NCBI GenBank assembly: GCA_002319815.1 | Contig: DCFR01000008.1 | Coordinates: 642 to 64,641, forward strand | Source: Megamonas sp. UBA1799 | GTDB lineage: Bacteria; Bacillota; Negativicutes; Selenomonadales; Selenomonadaceae | Length of the DNA stretch: 64,000 bases | Direction of reading: 5' to 3' | Part shown: positions 51,606 to 60,532 of the stretch, one piece after another | Layout of the letters: each line of letters begins with the position of its first letter | How positions within the stretch are numbered: position 1 is the stretch's first letter | The notes under the pieces: generated by a model | Database searches by the model: none | The model's input: only the letters and a program-made list of their open reading frames with translations | Told to the model about the DNA's origin: nothing | Translations under genes and position numbers: made by a program

Positions 51606-53029
51606 GTACGAAGCTCTGGGGCGGTCGTTTTACCAAGACCACGGATGAAATGATCAATGAGTTTCAGGCATCCATCGGCTTTGACAAACGTATGTATCAT
51701 GAGGATATTGCCGGCAGTATAGCGCACGCTTCGATGCTGGCCAAGTGCGGCATTATTTCCGATGAGGATTGTGCGGCGATTGTCGGGGGTCTGAAGGATA
51801 TTCTGGCACAGATCGAAAAGGGGACATTTTCCTTTGATGTGGCGCTGGAGGATATTCATATGAATATCGAAAAGCGGCTGACAGATGCGATCGGCGAAGC
51901 CGGCGGACGGCTGCATACGGCTCGCAGCCGGAATGATCAGGTGGCACTGGATACGCATATGTATGTGCGGAAACAGGTTGTGGAAGTCGAAAAGCTAATT
52001 CTCGATATGCAGCGGGCCTTAGTGGAGACGGCGCAGAAGTATGGAGATGTAATCATGCCGGGGTACACGCATTTGCAGCGGGCGCAGCCGATCTTGTTTG
52101 CGCATCACCTGCTGGCTTATTTTGCGATGCTGAGCCGGGACTATGCGCGTTTTGCCGGCGTATATGAACGGGCGGATATTATGCCGCTGGGGGCTGGCGC
52201 GTTGGCAGGGACAACTTTTCCCATTGATCGGGAATTTGTTGCCCGGCAGCTGAATTTTGCTCATATTTATGGCAACAGTCTCGATGCTGTCAGCGATCGT
52301 GATTACATCATGGAGTTCCTGTCGGCGGCATCCATTCTTATGGTGCATCTGTCGCGTCTGAGCGAGGAGACTGTTCTCTGGTGTTCGCGGGAATTTTCCT
52401 TTATCGAGCTGGACGATGCGCATTGCACGGGTTCAAGCATGATGCCGCAGAAAAAAAATCCGGATGTATCCGAATTGGTTCGCGGCAAAACTGGACGGGT
52501 CATTGGACATCTCATGGCCATGCTGACGACGGTCAAGGGACTGCCGCTGGCTTATAATAAGGATTTGCAGGAAGATAAGGAAGGCGTTTTTGACGCCATT
52601 GATACGGTGAAATTCAGTCTGGCCGTTTACGCGCAGATCCTGCGCGGTATGAAGGTTCGGGCCGATGTTATGAAAAAAGCGGTTACCGAAGATTTTTCCA
52701 ATGCGACGGATCTGGCGGATTATCTGGTCCGGAAGGGGATGCCTTTCCGACAGGCGCATGCGGTATCAGGACAAGCGGTCCATTATTGCATTGAGCAGCA
52801 TAAGTGGCTGGAAGATCTTACTATGGATGAGTTTAAGACGCTTTCACCGTTATTTGCGGAAGATATCCGGGATGCAATCCGACCAGAGACCTGCGTGAAA
52901 AATCGTAATTCTCTCGGCGGGACTTCATACGAACAGGTTGCGCGGCAACTTGAAGCCGCCGCAGCGCTGATGGAGTCTGAGCAGAAAATCACTGCACAGC
53001 AGGAAGAAAAACAGATTGATGTAAAATAA
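51602..53029 (+). CDS. argH: Argininosuccinate lyase
   Basis: A 475-residue fumarase/aspartase-superfamily lyase giving arginine and fumarate. It starts [20 protein letters not shown] and has [22 protein letters not shown], the signature [20 protein letters not shown] and [11 protein letters not shown]. It is coupled to argG by an ATGA overlap and followed by a strong terminator. Confidence 0.97.
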   Translation: MSTKLWGGRFTKTTDEMINEFQASIGFDKRMYHEDIAGSIAHASMLAKCGIISDEDCAAIVGGLKDILAQIEKGTFSFDVALEDIHMNIEKRLTDAIGEAGGRLHTARSRNDQVALDTHMYVRKQVVEVEKLILDMQRALVETAQKYGDVIMPGYTHLQRAQPILFAHHLLAYFAMLSRDYARFAGVYERADIMPLGAGALAGTTFPIDREFVARQLNFAHIYGNSLDAVSDRDYIMEFLSAASILMVHLSRLSEETVLWCSREFSFIELDDAHCTGSSMMPQKKNPDVSELVRGKTGRVIGHLMAMLTTVKGLPLAYNKDLQEDKEGVFDAIDTVKFSLAVYAQILRGMKVRADVMKKAVTEDFSNATDLADYLVRKGMPFRQAHAVSGQAVHYCIEQHKWLEDLTMDEFKTLSPLFAEDIRDAIRPETCVKNRNSLGGTSYEQVARQLEAAAALMESEQKITAQQEEKQIDVK

Positions 53030-53047
53030 GGCTGGATATTCGGTCAG

Positions 53048-53083
53048 GATGCAAACGGTTGGCAGCCGTTTGCATCTTTTTTT
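53048..53083 (+). terminator. Terminator of the argGH operon
   Basis: A perfect 11-bp stem (53048-53058 with 53066-53076), loop TTGGCAG, followed by seven T. Confidence 0.92.
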
Positions 53084-53164
53084 GCGCGTCGGCGACGTAG
53101 TTTTGCAGGATTTTTTCAATTGAATATGATATGATAATAAAGTATGTCAGAAAGGGAGAACAAA

Positions 53165-53344
53165 ATGAGAATATTGAAGATGATCAAGCCGCTGGACTGG
53201 GTAATTTGTGCGATTGGCGTGTTTGTGTTTATCCGAGTGGACTTTCATAATGTTACGATTGAGGACGTCATTTATATGACCGTCATCCTTATGTGGTTTC
53301 TCATGCTTTGTGTGCGGCTATACATTCAGTCTCGGCGGTCCTGA
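53165..53344 (+). CDS. Small membrane protein (59 aa)
   Basis: A 59-residue protein beginning MRILKMIKPLDWVICAIGVF, with two hydrophobic helices (about residues 14-26 and 37-52) and a basic tail (RLYIQSRRS). ATG 53165 is 6 bases after AAGGGAG. An upstream in-frame ATG at 53144 overlaps that site. No family recognised. It stands alone between the arg terminator and the mazEF promoter. Confidence 0.6.
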   Translation: MRILKMIKPLDWVICAIGVFVFIRVDFHNVTIEDVIYMTVILMWFLMLCVRLYIQSRRS

Positions 53345-53377
53345 ATGAGGCGCGAGCGGCTTGCGCTCAGGCTTTCA

Positions 53378-53406
53378 TTGACAAGCCCGGGGAAAACTTT
53401 TATACT
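53378..53406 (+). promoter_or_regulatory. Consensus promoter of the mazEF-type module
   Basis: A perfect TTGACA (53378-53383) and TATACT (53401-53406) with 17-base spacing, 35 bases before the antitoxin start. Confidence 0.8.
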
Positions 53407-53440
53407 TTAAGGGAATCTTTCAGATAATGAGGTGAATACA

Positions 53441-53668
53441 GTGGGAGAATTGAGACAGTTGACGATCTGTTTGCCGGAAGGAATGCTGGAAAAGATTGAC
53501 AGACTGGCGGCCCGGCAGCAATATAGCCGCAACGAACTCGTTTATGAGGCAATGGATGCCTATATCACCCGGTATGAACATGAAATGATGCTGGAATGTA
53601 TGCGCCGTGGGTATCAAGAGATGGCGCCGATTAATTTGTCATTGGCTGAAGAGGGCCTTGTAGACTAG
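53441..53668 (+). CDS. Ribbon-helix-helix antitoxin (EndoAI/MazE-like)
   Basis: A 75-residue protein with an N-terminal ribbon-helix-helix fold: LRQLTICLPEGMLEKIDRLA, then SRNELVYEAMDAYITRYEHE. This is the arrangement of the Bacillus EndoAI antitoxin, which binds DNA and neutralises the adjacent MazF-type RNase. The start is probably GTG 53441, 8 bases after GAGG. GTG 53432 in the same frame overlaps that site. It is 18 bases before the toxin gene. Confidence 0.88.
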   Translation: MGELRQLTICLPEGMLEKIDRLAARQQYSRNELVYEAMDAYITRYEHEMMLECMRRGYQEMAPINLSLAEEGLVD

Positions 53669-53686
53669 ACGGGACGTGAATGCTGT

Positions 53687-54037
53687 ATGCTTATCAAGCG
53701 TGGCGAGGTGTACTATGCCAATCTGAGTCCTGTGCAGGGCTCAGAGCAAGGCGGGCGCAGGCCCGTGCTCGTCATTCAGAATGATGTCGGCAATCATTAC
53801 AGCCCGACCGTTATCGTGGCGGCTATTACGGCGCAGATTACGAAGGGAAAATTGCCGACGCATGTAGAACTTCCCCGGGAGGATTGTCACCTGGAGAGGG
53901 ATTCAGTGGTGCTGCTGGAACAACTGCGGACGGTCGACAAGCATCGGTTAGGCGAGCGGCTGACTATGCTGGACAAAAAATATATGGAGCGGGTAGATGC
54001 GGCGCTGCGCATCAGTACCGGATTGGTTCGGGTCTGA
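53687..54037 (+). CDS. MazF/EndoA-type endoribonuclease toxin
   Basis: A 116-residue PemK/MazF-family mRNA interferase. Conserved features are [40 protein letters not shown] and [15 protein letters not shown]. It is almost identical in architecture to the chromosomal EndoA of Bacillota. The pair with the upstream antitoxin is probably a resident chromosomal module, since no mobile-element sequence flanks it. Confidence 0.94.
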   Translation: MLIKRGEVYYANLSPVQGSEQGGRRPVLVIQNDVGNHYSPTVIVAAITAQITKGKLPTHVELPREDCHLERDSVVLLEQLRTVDKHRLGERLTMLDKKYMERVDAALRISTGLVRV

Positions 54038-54083
54038 TGCCCGGCGCCGGCGCGGGATGGTTTTCAGAAATGGAGTTGAAGGC

Positions 54084-55001
54084 GTGGTAAAACGATTTTT
54101 TTCTTTGCTGGTGATGTTGCTTTTTACGGTGGCTTTAGTGAGCGGATGCGGCAGCAGTGGGGCCAAAGCTCCGGCAGAAGGTGGACTTACAATCAAAATG
54201 CTGGATGTAGGTCAGGGCGATGCGATTCTGATTCGCACGGCTGCGCAGACAATTCTCATTGATACGAGCGACAGCGATGAACAGGTAAAGTTTCGCGCCG
54301 CCTTGCAAAAGGAAGGCGTGACCGTGATTGATAAATTGATTATCACGCATCCGCACCGGGATCATCTGGGTGGGGCAGCGCTTCTTTTTAAAGAATTTAC
54401 CGTCAAGGCGGTGTATGATAACGGACAGGCAACAACACAGAAATTCTATCGTGATTATCTCAAACAGATCAAGGCGAAGAAGATTGCTTATAAAGCTTTG
54501 CGGGACGGCGATGTGCTCGATTTTGGCGGCGGGGTCAGTTTTCAGGTGCTGAGTCCGACGGAGGCCATGGTAGAGGATGGCGGCCAAACCAAGGATGGTA
54601 AAATTAATTTGAATTTGAATTCGGTGGTTGGCCGGTTGGTTTATAACGATTTTTCCATGTTGTTTACGGGAGATGCCGAACTGCCGACGGAGCAGGGAAT
54701 CTTGCAGCGGCATGGGAAGGATGCGGTGAAGAGCTTGATTCTAAAGTCGCCGCATCATGGCAGCAAGACATCTTCCAGCCCGGCATATCTGAAAGCTGTA
54801 CAACCAAAAGTGGCGTTGATTTCCTGTGGTACGGGCAATGAGTACCATCATCCGCATCCGTCGACACGGAAACGCTATGAGGAGGATCATATTGATTTTT
54901 ATCGTACCGACCGCAATGGTACGATTACCGTGCATACGGACGGTCACGGTTATACGGTTACGCCGGAGCGCGGCGTTAAGAATGATGATACAGAAAATTA
55001 A
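54084..55001 (+). CDS. ComEC/Rec2-like MBL-fold lipoprotein
   Basis: A 305-residue secreted lipoprotein: short hydrophobic signal (MVKRFFSLLVMLLFTVALVS) with lipobox cysteine at residue 22 (SGC). A metallo-beta-lactamase domain follows with HPHRDH (H89, H91, D93, H94) and a later SPHHGSKTSSS block like the soluble domain of ComEC. Such proteins may act as extracytoplasmic nucleases or phosphodiesterases. GTG 54084 is favoured by GAAGG upstream and the signal peptide position. An ATG at 54057 would put charged residues ahead of the signal. It pairs with a DUF3006 gene, a common arrangement. Confidence 0.87.
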   Translation: MVKRFFSLLVMLLFTVALVSGCGSSGAKAPAEGGLTIKMLDVGQGDAILIRTAAQTILIDTSDSDEQVKFRAALQKEGVTVIDKLIITHPHRDHLGGAALLFKEFTVKAVYDNGQATTQKFYRDYLKQIKAKKIAYKALRDGDVLDFGGGVSFQVLSPTEAMVEDGGQTKDGKINLNLNSVVGRLVYNDFSMLFTGDAELPTEQGILQRHGKDAVKSLILKSPHHGSKTSSSPAYLKAVQPKVALISCGTGNEYHHPHPSTRKRYEEDHIDFYRTDRNGTITVHTDGHGYTVTPERGVKNDDTEN

Positions 55002-55020
55002 GGACTAAGGGGGCAGTGAA

Positions 55021-55242
55021 ATGGCTACGGCAGTGATTGATCGTTTTGAAGAGGATAAGGCTGTGCTGCTGGTCGGCGCGTCGGAAACCAAAGTCGTTTT
55101 TCCCGCAGTGGAATTGCCGGATGGACTCAGCGAGGGCGATTATATACGTCTGGATATATCGTATGATGAAGCTGCAACCAAGGCGGCATTGGCCGAAGCA
55201 CAAGCGCTTTTACATGACATACAGGGAGCGAATGAATCATGA
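55021..55242 (+). CDS. DUF3006 domain protein
   Basis: A 73-residue protein beginning MATAVIDRFEEDKAVLLVG and containing the short beta-strand pattern of DUF3006. These genes sit next to ComEC-like MBL lipoproteins in many Bacillota, as here, suggesting a joint function. It overlaps the amidase gene by 4 bases. Confidence 0.82.
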   Translation: MATAVIDRFEEDKAVLLVGASETKVVFPAVELPDGLSEGDYIRLDISYDEAATKAALAEAQALLHDIQGANES

Positions 55243-56306
55243 TAGTGGATTTTTCCAATAAAATTGGCCGGGTGCTGGGTGCTTTGGCGTTCTTTTTCCT
55301 GCTGCTTCCGACGGTCTGTCTGGCGGGCAAGCCGGTGCATGAGATCAATTATTTTCAGTCGCATGTGATTCAGGAAAATGGGCAGACGCTGCTGCGGATT
55401 GAAATCGGCTTGAATCGGCCGGATACGGAGTATAAAGTTCAGGTAAATGCCGCAAAACCAAAACAGCTGCTTTTAGATCTGGAAAACACAGAAATTGGCG
55501 ATATTCGCAAGGATATTACCCTGGATGGCAACCTGGCGCGGTTTATGACGTTTCGCGAGCTGGAACGCCGCCATACACAGGTGATGGTGGCTATGTCCCA
55601 GCCGGCAGCAGGCCTCTATCGGGTTTATACACAGGCGGCTGACCGTAAGGCACAGAAGCCGTATCGCATTGTGATTGATGTTCTGGCGGCTCCGGTCAAG
55701 GTCCCTGCAGACAAAGTGGCCGGGGTTACGGGCAAGGTGGTTGTGCTTGATCCGGGACACGGCGGGACAGATTCCGGGGCGATTGGTCCTGATGGCGTAC
55801 AGGAAAAGGATGTGACGCTGGCGGTTGCTCGGCGCGTGCGGGATATTCTGACGGCTTCCGGAGCGCGGGTTGCCATGACGAGGGATACGGATTGCGATGT
55901 TTATGGCGCCAATGCAACCGATCGTCAGGAACTGCAGGCTCGGGTCAATGTGGGCGCGTATACTCCGGGAACCCAGGTGTTTTTGAGTATTCACTGTAAT
56001 GCATTTTCCAGTTCGGATGCCAATGGTACGGCTACGTATTATTACCCGAAGAGTGACAATGATGCCGTGCTGGCCCAAGACTTGCAGCGGCAGCTGGTCG
56101 CTGCCGGCGGTTTGCGCAACCGCGGCATTAGCGAGGCCAATTTTTATGTGGTCAAGCGTTCGGCAATGCCGGCGGCGCTGGTTGAGCTGGCATTTATAAC
56201 CAACTATCATGAAGAAGCGCTGCTCAGTGATGCTGATTTTCAGGATGCGATGGCCATGGCTATCTGTCAGGGTTTGGGAAAATTCTTTACCGATACCGGT
56301 ATCTGA
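55239..56306 (+). CDS. N-acetylmuramoyl-L-alanine amidase with AMIN-like domain (AmiC type)
   Basis: A 355-residue exported cell-wall hydrolase. A signal peptide (to about residue 29, CLAG) is followed by an AMIN-like domain (about 35-145) for envelope targeting, then an Amidase_3 catalytic domain. The zinc ligands are visible in DPGHGGTDSGAIG (His), VQEKDVTLAVARRV (Glu) and FLSIHCNAF (His), with the catalytic Glu in ALVELAFITN. It would cleave peptide stems from glycan strands during cell separation. It starts by an ATGA overlap with the DUF3006 gene. Confidence 0.95.
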   Translation: MIVDFSNKIGRVLGALAFFFLLLPTVCLAGKPVHEINYFQSHVIQENGQTLLRIEIGLNRPDTEYKVQVNAAKPKQLLLDLENTEIGDIRKDITLDGNLARFMTFRELERRHTQVMVAMSQPAAGLYRVYTQAADRKAQKPYRIVIDVLAAPVKVPADKVAGVTGKVVVLDPGHGGTDSGAIGPDGVQEKDVTLAVARRVRDILTASGARVAMTRDTDCDVYGANATDRQELQARVNVGAYTPGTQVFLSIHCNAFSSSDANGTATYYYPKSDNDAVLAQDLQRQLVAAGGLRNRGISEANFYVVKRSAMPAALVELAFITNYHEEALLSDADFQDAMAMAICQGLGKFFTDTGI

Positions 56307-56343
56307 TACATAGAGAACCGAAACAGAAGGGACGGTTGAAAGC

Positions 56344-56922
56344 ATGAAATCATTTAAAATTATTGTTTTCGCCTTAGCGGCCTTGCTGCTGCTGGCGACT
56401 GCGGGGTGTGCCCCGGGCGGGCAGCCGGCGGCTGGCTCGGGTTCGGATGCGTCTTCTTCGCAGACTAACACGACGCCGAAGACCGGAGATAAAAAAAATG
56501 ATCCGGCGGTGGCTCAAAACCTGCAGGTGAAGCTTTATTATCCCAATGATGACGCCACCAAACTGGTAGCCGTTATGCAGCAGGTTCCGGCTCATGATAA
56601 ATATCAGGCGTCGGTGAAGGCTTTGATGGCGGGAACGAAGCAGGCAGGTCTGATCGGAATTTTTCCAAAGGAGGCTAAACTGCGGAGTGTGACGGTCAAA
56701 GATGGCCTGGCCACAGTTGATTTCAGTCGGGAGCTGACGCGCCGTTTTGTCGGTGGTTCTACGGGGGAACTCATGTTGGTGGGCTCCTTGGTGGACACGC
56801 TTACGGAATTCCCGGAGATTAAAAAGGTTCAGATTAAAATAGAGGGACAAATTGTCGAAACGATTGCCGGTCATATGGATACCAGCGCGCCGTTTGTCCG
56901 CATGGAAAAACTTATTCAATAG
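56344..56922 (+). CDS. GerMN-domain lipoprotein
   Basis: A 192-residue lipoprotein with the lipobox cysteine at residue 22 (ATAGC) and a Ser/Pro/Gly-rich linker. A GerMN domain (about 60-180) includes VKLYYPNDDATKLV, ALMAGTKQAGLIGIFPKEAK and GLATVDFSRELTRRFVGGST. GerM domains occur in sporulation and germination proteins but are also common in non-sporulating Bacillota near amidases, so sporulation should not be inferred from it. It is 37 bases after the amidase and probably in the same operon. Confidence 0.88.
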   Translation: MKSFKIIVFALAALLLLATAGCAPGGQPAAGSGSDASSSQTNTTPKTGDKKNDPAVAQNLQVKLYYPNDDATKLVAVMQQVPAHDKYQASVKALMAGTKQAGLIGIFPKEAKLRSVTVKDGLATVDFSRELTRRFVGGSTGELMLVGSLVDTLTEFPEIKKVQIKIEGQIVETIAGHMDTSAPFVRMEKLIQ

Positions 56923-56929
56923 CCAGGGG

Positions 56930-56974
56930 GAAACCTTCGCTTCTTTTCGGAGAAATGAAGGTTTCTTTTATTTT
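56930..56974 (+). terminator. Terminator after the GerMN lipoprotein gene
   Basis: A perfect 9-bp stem (56930-56938 with 56957-56965) followed by TTTTATTTTAT. Confidence 0.82.
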
Positions 56975-57002
56975 ATCTATTTTTTGTGGAGGAGTGTTGT
57001 AT

Positions 57003-58196
57003 ATGTTCAAAAAAACAGCATTGGAAGCTGTATTTAAACGGTGGCAGAAGGGCAGTTTTGCCGTTCGTTTCTGGGATGGGGAAACGGTGCAATATGGCAG
57101 CGGAGCACCGGTATTTACCGTAATATTTAATCGAGAACCGGAAATCACCGGCATCAAGAAGGATCTTATTTTGATGATGGGCGAAGCTTATATGCATGGC
57201 ACAATCGATTTTGAGGGCAATATGGATGATATTATTGCCATCATGTTTCAGAATGGTTCTTCTTATGAACCCAAAGATTTTCATTTTGATGCGCTGTTAA
57301 AGGAATTCAAGGCCGAGGATGGACAAACCGAGCGGGAAAATATTCATCGTCATTATGATCTGGGCAATCGTTTTTTTGCGTTATGGCTGGATAAAACGAT
57401 GTCTTATTCCTGCGCGTATTTTTCTCGCCCGGAAGATACTCTTGAGCAGGCGCAGCTCAATAAAATCGATCATAGCCTGAAAAAACTGAATCTGAAAAAG
57501 GGTGAACGTCTGCTGGATATTGGCTGCGGCTGGGGATGGCTGGTCATTCGTGCGGCGCAGCTTTACGGCGTGCATGCAGTGGGTATTACGCTGAGTCAGG
57601 AGCAGTATGAAGGTGCTAATGCCCGGATACGAAAACTGGGGTTGACCGATCTCGTTGAGGTGCGGCTGGAGAATTATCTCGAGATGGACGGCGACAAGGA
57701 ACAGTTTGATAAGATTGTTAGTATCGGGATGTTTGAACATGTCGGCAAAAAGTATTTGCCGCTTTATTTGGCCAAGGTACAGCACTTGCTGAAGGAACAG
57801 GGATTGTTCTTGCTGCATTCCATCATGGGAGATAAGGAGTCACCGACAAATTCCTGGATGCGTACGTATATTTTCCCTGGCGGTTATGTTCCATCTTTGC
57901 GGGAAACGGTACAGCTGCTGCCGGAGTTTTCGTTTAATCTGCTGCATTTGGAAAGTCTGCGCCGACATTACGCCCGCACGTTGGATTGTTGGGTCGGTAA
58001 TTTTAACCAATGCCGGGATACCGTCGTCGACGAGTATGGAGAGGAATTCGTTCGGATGTGGAGCTTGTATCTGCGCGGCTGTGCGGCGGCTTTTCGCACG
58101 GGTAATATTGATGTGTATCAGTGCCTTTTGTCCAAGGGAACTAATAATCAGGTGCCGATGACGGCTGCCTATATGTATGCGGATGAGCTAAAGTAA
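57003..58196 (+). CDS. cfa: Cyclopropane-fatty-acyl-phospholipid synthase
   Basis: A 397-residue SAM-dependent enzyme that adds a methylene bridge to unsaturated acyl chains in membrane lipids. The substrate-binding region HRHYDLGNRFFALWLDKTMS and the SAM motif LLDIGCGWGWLVIRAAQLYG are present, then GITLSQEQYEGAN, SIGMFEHVGKKY (bicarbonate-ligand region) and FPGGYVPSL. ATG 57003 follows TGGAGGAG. An earlier in-frame ATG at 56955 lies inside the terminator and is rejected. Confidence 0.96.
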   Translation: MFKKTALEAVFKRWQKGSFAVRFWDGETVQYGSGAPVFTVIFNREPEITGIKKDLILMMGEAYMHGTIDFEGNMDDIIAIMFQNGSSYEPKDFHFDALLKEFKAEDGQTERENIHRHYDLGNRFFALWLDKTMSYSCAYFSRPEDTLEQAQLNKIDHSLKKLNLKKGERLLDIGCGWGWLVIRAAQLYGVHAVGITLSQEQYEGANARIRKLGLTDLVEVRLENYLEMDGDKEQFDKIVSIGMFEHVGKKYLPLYLAKVQHLLKEQGLFLLHSIMGDKESPTNSWMRTYIFPGGYVPSLRETVQLLPEFSFNLLHLESLRRHYARTLDCWVGNFNQCRDTVVDEYGEEFVRMWSLYLRGCAAAFRTGNIDVYQCLLSKGTNNQVPMTAAYMYADELK

Positions 58197-58199
58197 AGC

Positions 58200-58228
58200 T
58201 TGCTGACCATCGGGCAATCTGTTACAAT
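58200..58228 (+). promoter_or_regulatory. Promoter of the thiC leader
   Basis: TTGCTG (58200-58205) and TACAAT (58223-58228) are 17 bases apart, placing the start shortly before the TPP riboswitch. Confidence 0.65.
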
Positions 58229-58249
58229 AAAGTTAAAATTGCATATTTT

Positions 58250-58375
58250 CACTAGGGGAGCGAAAGCTGAGAAGCCGCAAGGCTGACCCTTGGAACCTGT
58301 TGGGATAATACCTGCGTAGGGAAGTGGCATGATGAATTTTACCGCGCGGCTATCAGGTCGGGCGGTTATTTTTTT
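58250..58375 (+). promoter_or_regulatory. TPP riboswitch (THI element) with terminator
   Basis: The aptamer spans 58250-58326, closed by CACT/AGTG. It has the conserved AGGGGAGC..GCTGAGA (58254-58272), GACCCTTGGAACCTG and the GCGTAGGGAAGTGG end. After it, ACCGC (58341-58345) pairs with GCGGT (58362-58366), followed by TATTTTTTTAG. That stem is a terminator expected to form when thiamine pyrophosphate is bound, shutting off thiC. Confidence 0.97.
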
Positions 58376-58390
58376 AGGAGGAGATTTTTA

Positions 58391-59698
58391 ATGGCGACAC
58401 AAATGCAGCAAGCTCGTGAGGGGAAAATAACGGATGCAATGCGCATCGTGGCAGAAAAGGAACTGCAGACACCAGAGGCAATACGGGAACGAGTAGCGAG
58501 AGGAACTGTGGCAATCTGTGCGAATGTCAACCATACTGGTTTGCAGCCGGCGGGCGTAGGAGAAGGGCTGCGCATTAAAGTCAATGCCAATATTGGCACG
58601 TCGAGCACCTTTCCTGATATTGCGCCGGAACTGGATAAACTGGCTGAGGCGGTGCGCTGCGGCGCTGATGCAGTCATGGACTTGTCCACAGGGAATCATA
58701 TTGGTGAATCGCGGCGTCAGATTATAGCTCATTCGCCGGTTATGGTGGGGACAGTTCCCATATATGAGGCGACGGTAAAAGCGATTCGGGAACATGGGGC
58801 CGTTGTGTCCATGACAACCGAAGATTTGCTGCATACGATTGAACAGCAGGCAAAAGACGGCGCTGATTTTATGACTATACACTGCGGCATTACGCAGGCG
58901 GCTATTGCCCGTCTGCAGCGTCAGGGACGGTTGATGGATATTGTGAGCCGCGGCGGTTCGTTTATTACCGGCTGGATGCTGCACAATGAAAAGGAAAATC
59001 CGCTGTATGAGCATTATGATGATATTCTGGATATTTGTGAAAAATATGATGTGACCGTTAGTCTGGGCGATGGACTGCGTCCAGGCTGTCTGGCCGATGC
59101 GACGGATCGGGCGCAGATTACGGAGCTGATCACGCTGGGAGAACTGGTGGATCGGGCCTGGCGCCGGGGCGTTCAAGCGATGGTAGAGGGACCGGGCCAT
59201 GTTCCTTATAATCAGATTGCAGCCAATATGCAGCTGGAAAAGCGTCTTTGCCGCAATGCGCCGTTTTATGTGCTTGGTCCTTTGGTAACGGACGTTGCGC
59301 CGGGATATGATCACATTACGGCGGCGATTGGCGGAACACTGGCCGCGGTGAGCGGCGCAGATTTTCTTTGTTATGTGACGCCGGCAGAACATTTGGCGCT
59401 GCCTACACTTGAGGATGTGCATGCCGGCGTTATTACGGCGCGCATTGCGGCGCATGCTGCCGATGTTGCCAAAGGGACGCCGGGAGCAGCTGATTGGGAT
59501 AAAAAAATGGCTAAAGCCCGCAAACAGCTGGACTGGGACGCACAACTGGCTTTGGCCATAGATCCGGATTATGCACGGACGAAGCGCGGGGCACGGAATG
59601 CGGCGAATGAGGAAGCTTGTTCGATGTGCGGTGCGTATTGTGCGGTGAAATTAATCAATCAGTATATGGATAAACAATCACGCCCCAGTGGTGATTGA
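58391..59698 (+). CDS. thiC: Phosphomethylpyrimidine synthase (short anaerobic type)
   Basis: A 435-residue radical SAM enzyme turning aminoimidazole ribotide into HMP phosphate for thiamine. It shows ICANVNHTGLQPAGVGEGLR, VMDLSTGNHIGESRRQII, VEGPGHVPYNQIAANMQLEK and a C-terminal Fe-S motif. That motif reads CSMCGAYC (C410, C413, C417), i.e. CX2CX3C, one residue shorter than the CX2CX4C of the well-studied long ThiC enzymes. The protein is also shorter than those (about 610). It may be the normal form in this lineage. GAGGAG precedes ATG 58391. Controlled by the TPP riboswitch. Confidence 0.96.
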   Translation: MATQMQQAREGKITDAMRIVAEKELQTPEAIRERVARGTVAICANVNHTGLQPAGVGEGLRIKVNANIGTSSTFPDIAPELDKLAEAVRCGADAVMDLSTGNHIGESRRQIIAHSPVMVGTVPIYEATVKAIREHGAVVSMTTEDLLHTIEQQAKDGADFMTIHCGITQAAIARLQRQGRLMDIVSRGGSFITGWMLHNEKENPLYEHYDDILDICEKYDVTVSLGDGLRPGCLADATDRAQITELITLGELVDRAWRRGVQAMVEGPGHVPYNQIAANMQLEKRLCRNAPFYVLGPLVTDVAPGYDHITAAIGGTLAAVSGADFLCYVTPAEHLALPTLEDVHAGVITARIAAHAADVAKGTPGAADWDKKMAKARKQLDWDAQLALAIDPDYARTKRGARNAANEEACSMCGAYCAVKLINQYMDKQSRPSGD

Positions 59699-59785
59699 GA
59701 AAAATTTTGTAAAAATCTTCAAAAAAACAGGAATGCTATGCTGTTATCGCGAATTACCTACTATAAAAGACAGGAGGGATTTGCC

Positions 59786-60166
59786 ATGGCAAAAATCAAA
59801 AAGATTTTAGTACCGGTAGATGGGTCGGTGAACGCCACCAAGGCAGTGGATCAGGCGATCTTTTTTGCGCAGAAGTGTCATGCGGCGCTGGATTTTGTAT
59901 ATGTTTCCAGCCATATTAATAAGGATATTCCCAGTCAGATCGTATTTGATAATATCTGGAAGAGGCTTCCGGAAGATATTCCGGCGGGCAAGCATGTTGA
60001 GTCCGGTACGATTTTCAAAGCTATTCTTAAGGTTGCTGCGGCGGAGCAGAGCGATATGATTATCATGGGCAGCCGTGGTTTGGGCCTATTTCGCGGCGTG
60101 CTGATCGGCAGCGTCAGTCAGCAGGTAGTTGAGGCCGCACTCATTCCGGTTATGGTTGTGAAATAA
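59786..60166 (+). CDS. Universal stress protein (UspA family)
   Basis: A 126-residue UspA protein. It starts MAKIKKILVPVDGSVNATKA and has the ATP-binding type motif GSRGLGLFRGVLIGSVSQQV near the C-terminus (G-x2-G-x9-G-S). Members bind ATP or nucleotides and support stress survival. ATG 59786 follows CAGGAGGGATTTGCC. An in-frame ATG at 59738 lies ahead of that site. It is the intact relative of the decayed copy at 4301-4429. Confidence 0.93.
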   Translation: MAKIKKILVPVDGSVNATKAVDQAIFFAQKCHAALDFVYVSSHINKDIPSQIVFDNIWKRLPEDIPAGKHVESGTIFKAILKVAAAEQSDMIIMGSRGLGLFRGVLIGSVSQQVVEAALIPVMVVK

Positions 60167-60206
60167 AGACAATAGTTTACATTATGCGGTAGTTATGAGA
60201 AAAAGC

Positions 60207-60235
60207 TTGCAAAAAATGTTTCATTGTGATATTCT
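60207..60235 (+). promoter_or_regulatory. Promoter of the leuA T-box leader
   Basis: TTGCAA (60207-60212) and TATTCT (60230-60235), 17 bases apart. It starts transcription shortly before stem I of the T-box. Confidence 0.6.
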
Positions 60236-60254
60236 GGTAAGCATAGGATAAACG

Positions 60255-60517
60255 AATATCTGAAATGCGTTGCAGAGGAATAGTAAGGTCCGGGGAATCT
60301 ATAGAGAGCCGCTGTGTGGTGGAAGGCGGTGAAGAAGCGGATCGGAACTCACCTTGAAGCAGCTCGCTGAATGGAGTAGGCGGAGCCGGGAACTGGCCGT
60401 TACAGCAGGAGGATATGATGGTATCCGTAATGAGTGCATGCCGCTGGCATGAATTGGAGTGGTAACACGCAGGCAAAGCCTTCGTCTCTTGGTTAAGAGA
60501 CGAAGGCTTATTTTTTT
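60255..60517 (+). promoter_or_regulatory. T-box leader with CUC (leucine) specifier upstream of leuA
   Basis: Stem I features are present: AGTA (60282-60285, S-turn), AGAGAG (60303-60308) and GGTGGAAG near 60318. The specifier region reads GGAACTCACC with CTC at 60348-60350, a leucine codon. The T-box sequence GAGTGGTAACACGC lies at 60457-60470. The competing terminator is a 15-bp perfect stem (60476-60490 with 60495-60509) followed by seven T. Uncharged tRNA-Leu would favour antitermination and leuA expression. Confidence 0.95.
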
Positions 60518-60532
60518 GGGAGGAGACGCACA

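Noticed and set aside
53441..54037. Mobile island around the toxin-antitoxin pair
   Set aside because: No repeats, integrase or transposase flank it, and EndoAI/EndoA pairs are standard chromosomal genes in Bacillota.
56344..56922. Evidence of sporulation from the GerM-domain protein
   Set aside because: GerMN lipoproteins occur widely in non-sporulating Bacillota, and no sporulation genes are present in the window.
58388..59545. A 385-codon minus-strand frame
   Set aside because: It is antisense to thiC, has no ribosome-binding site and shows no recognisable motif.
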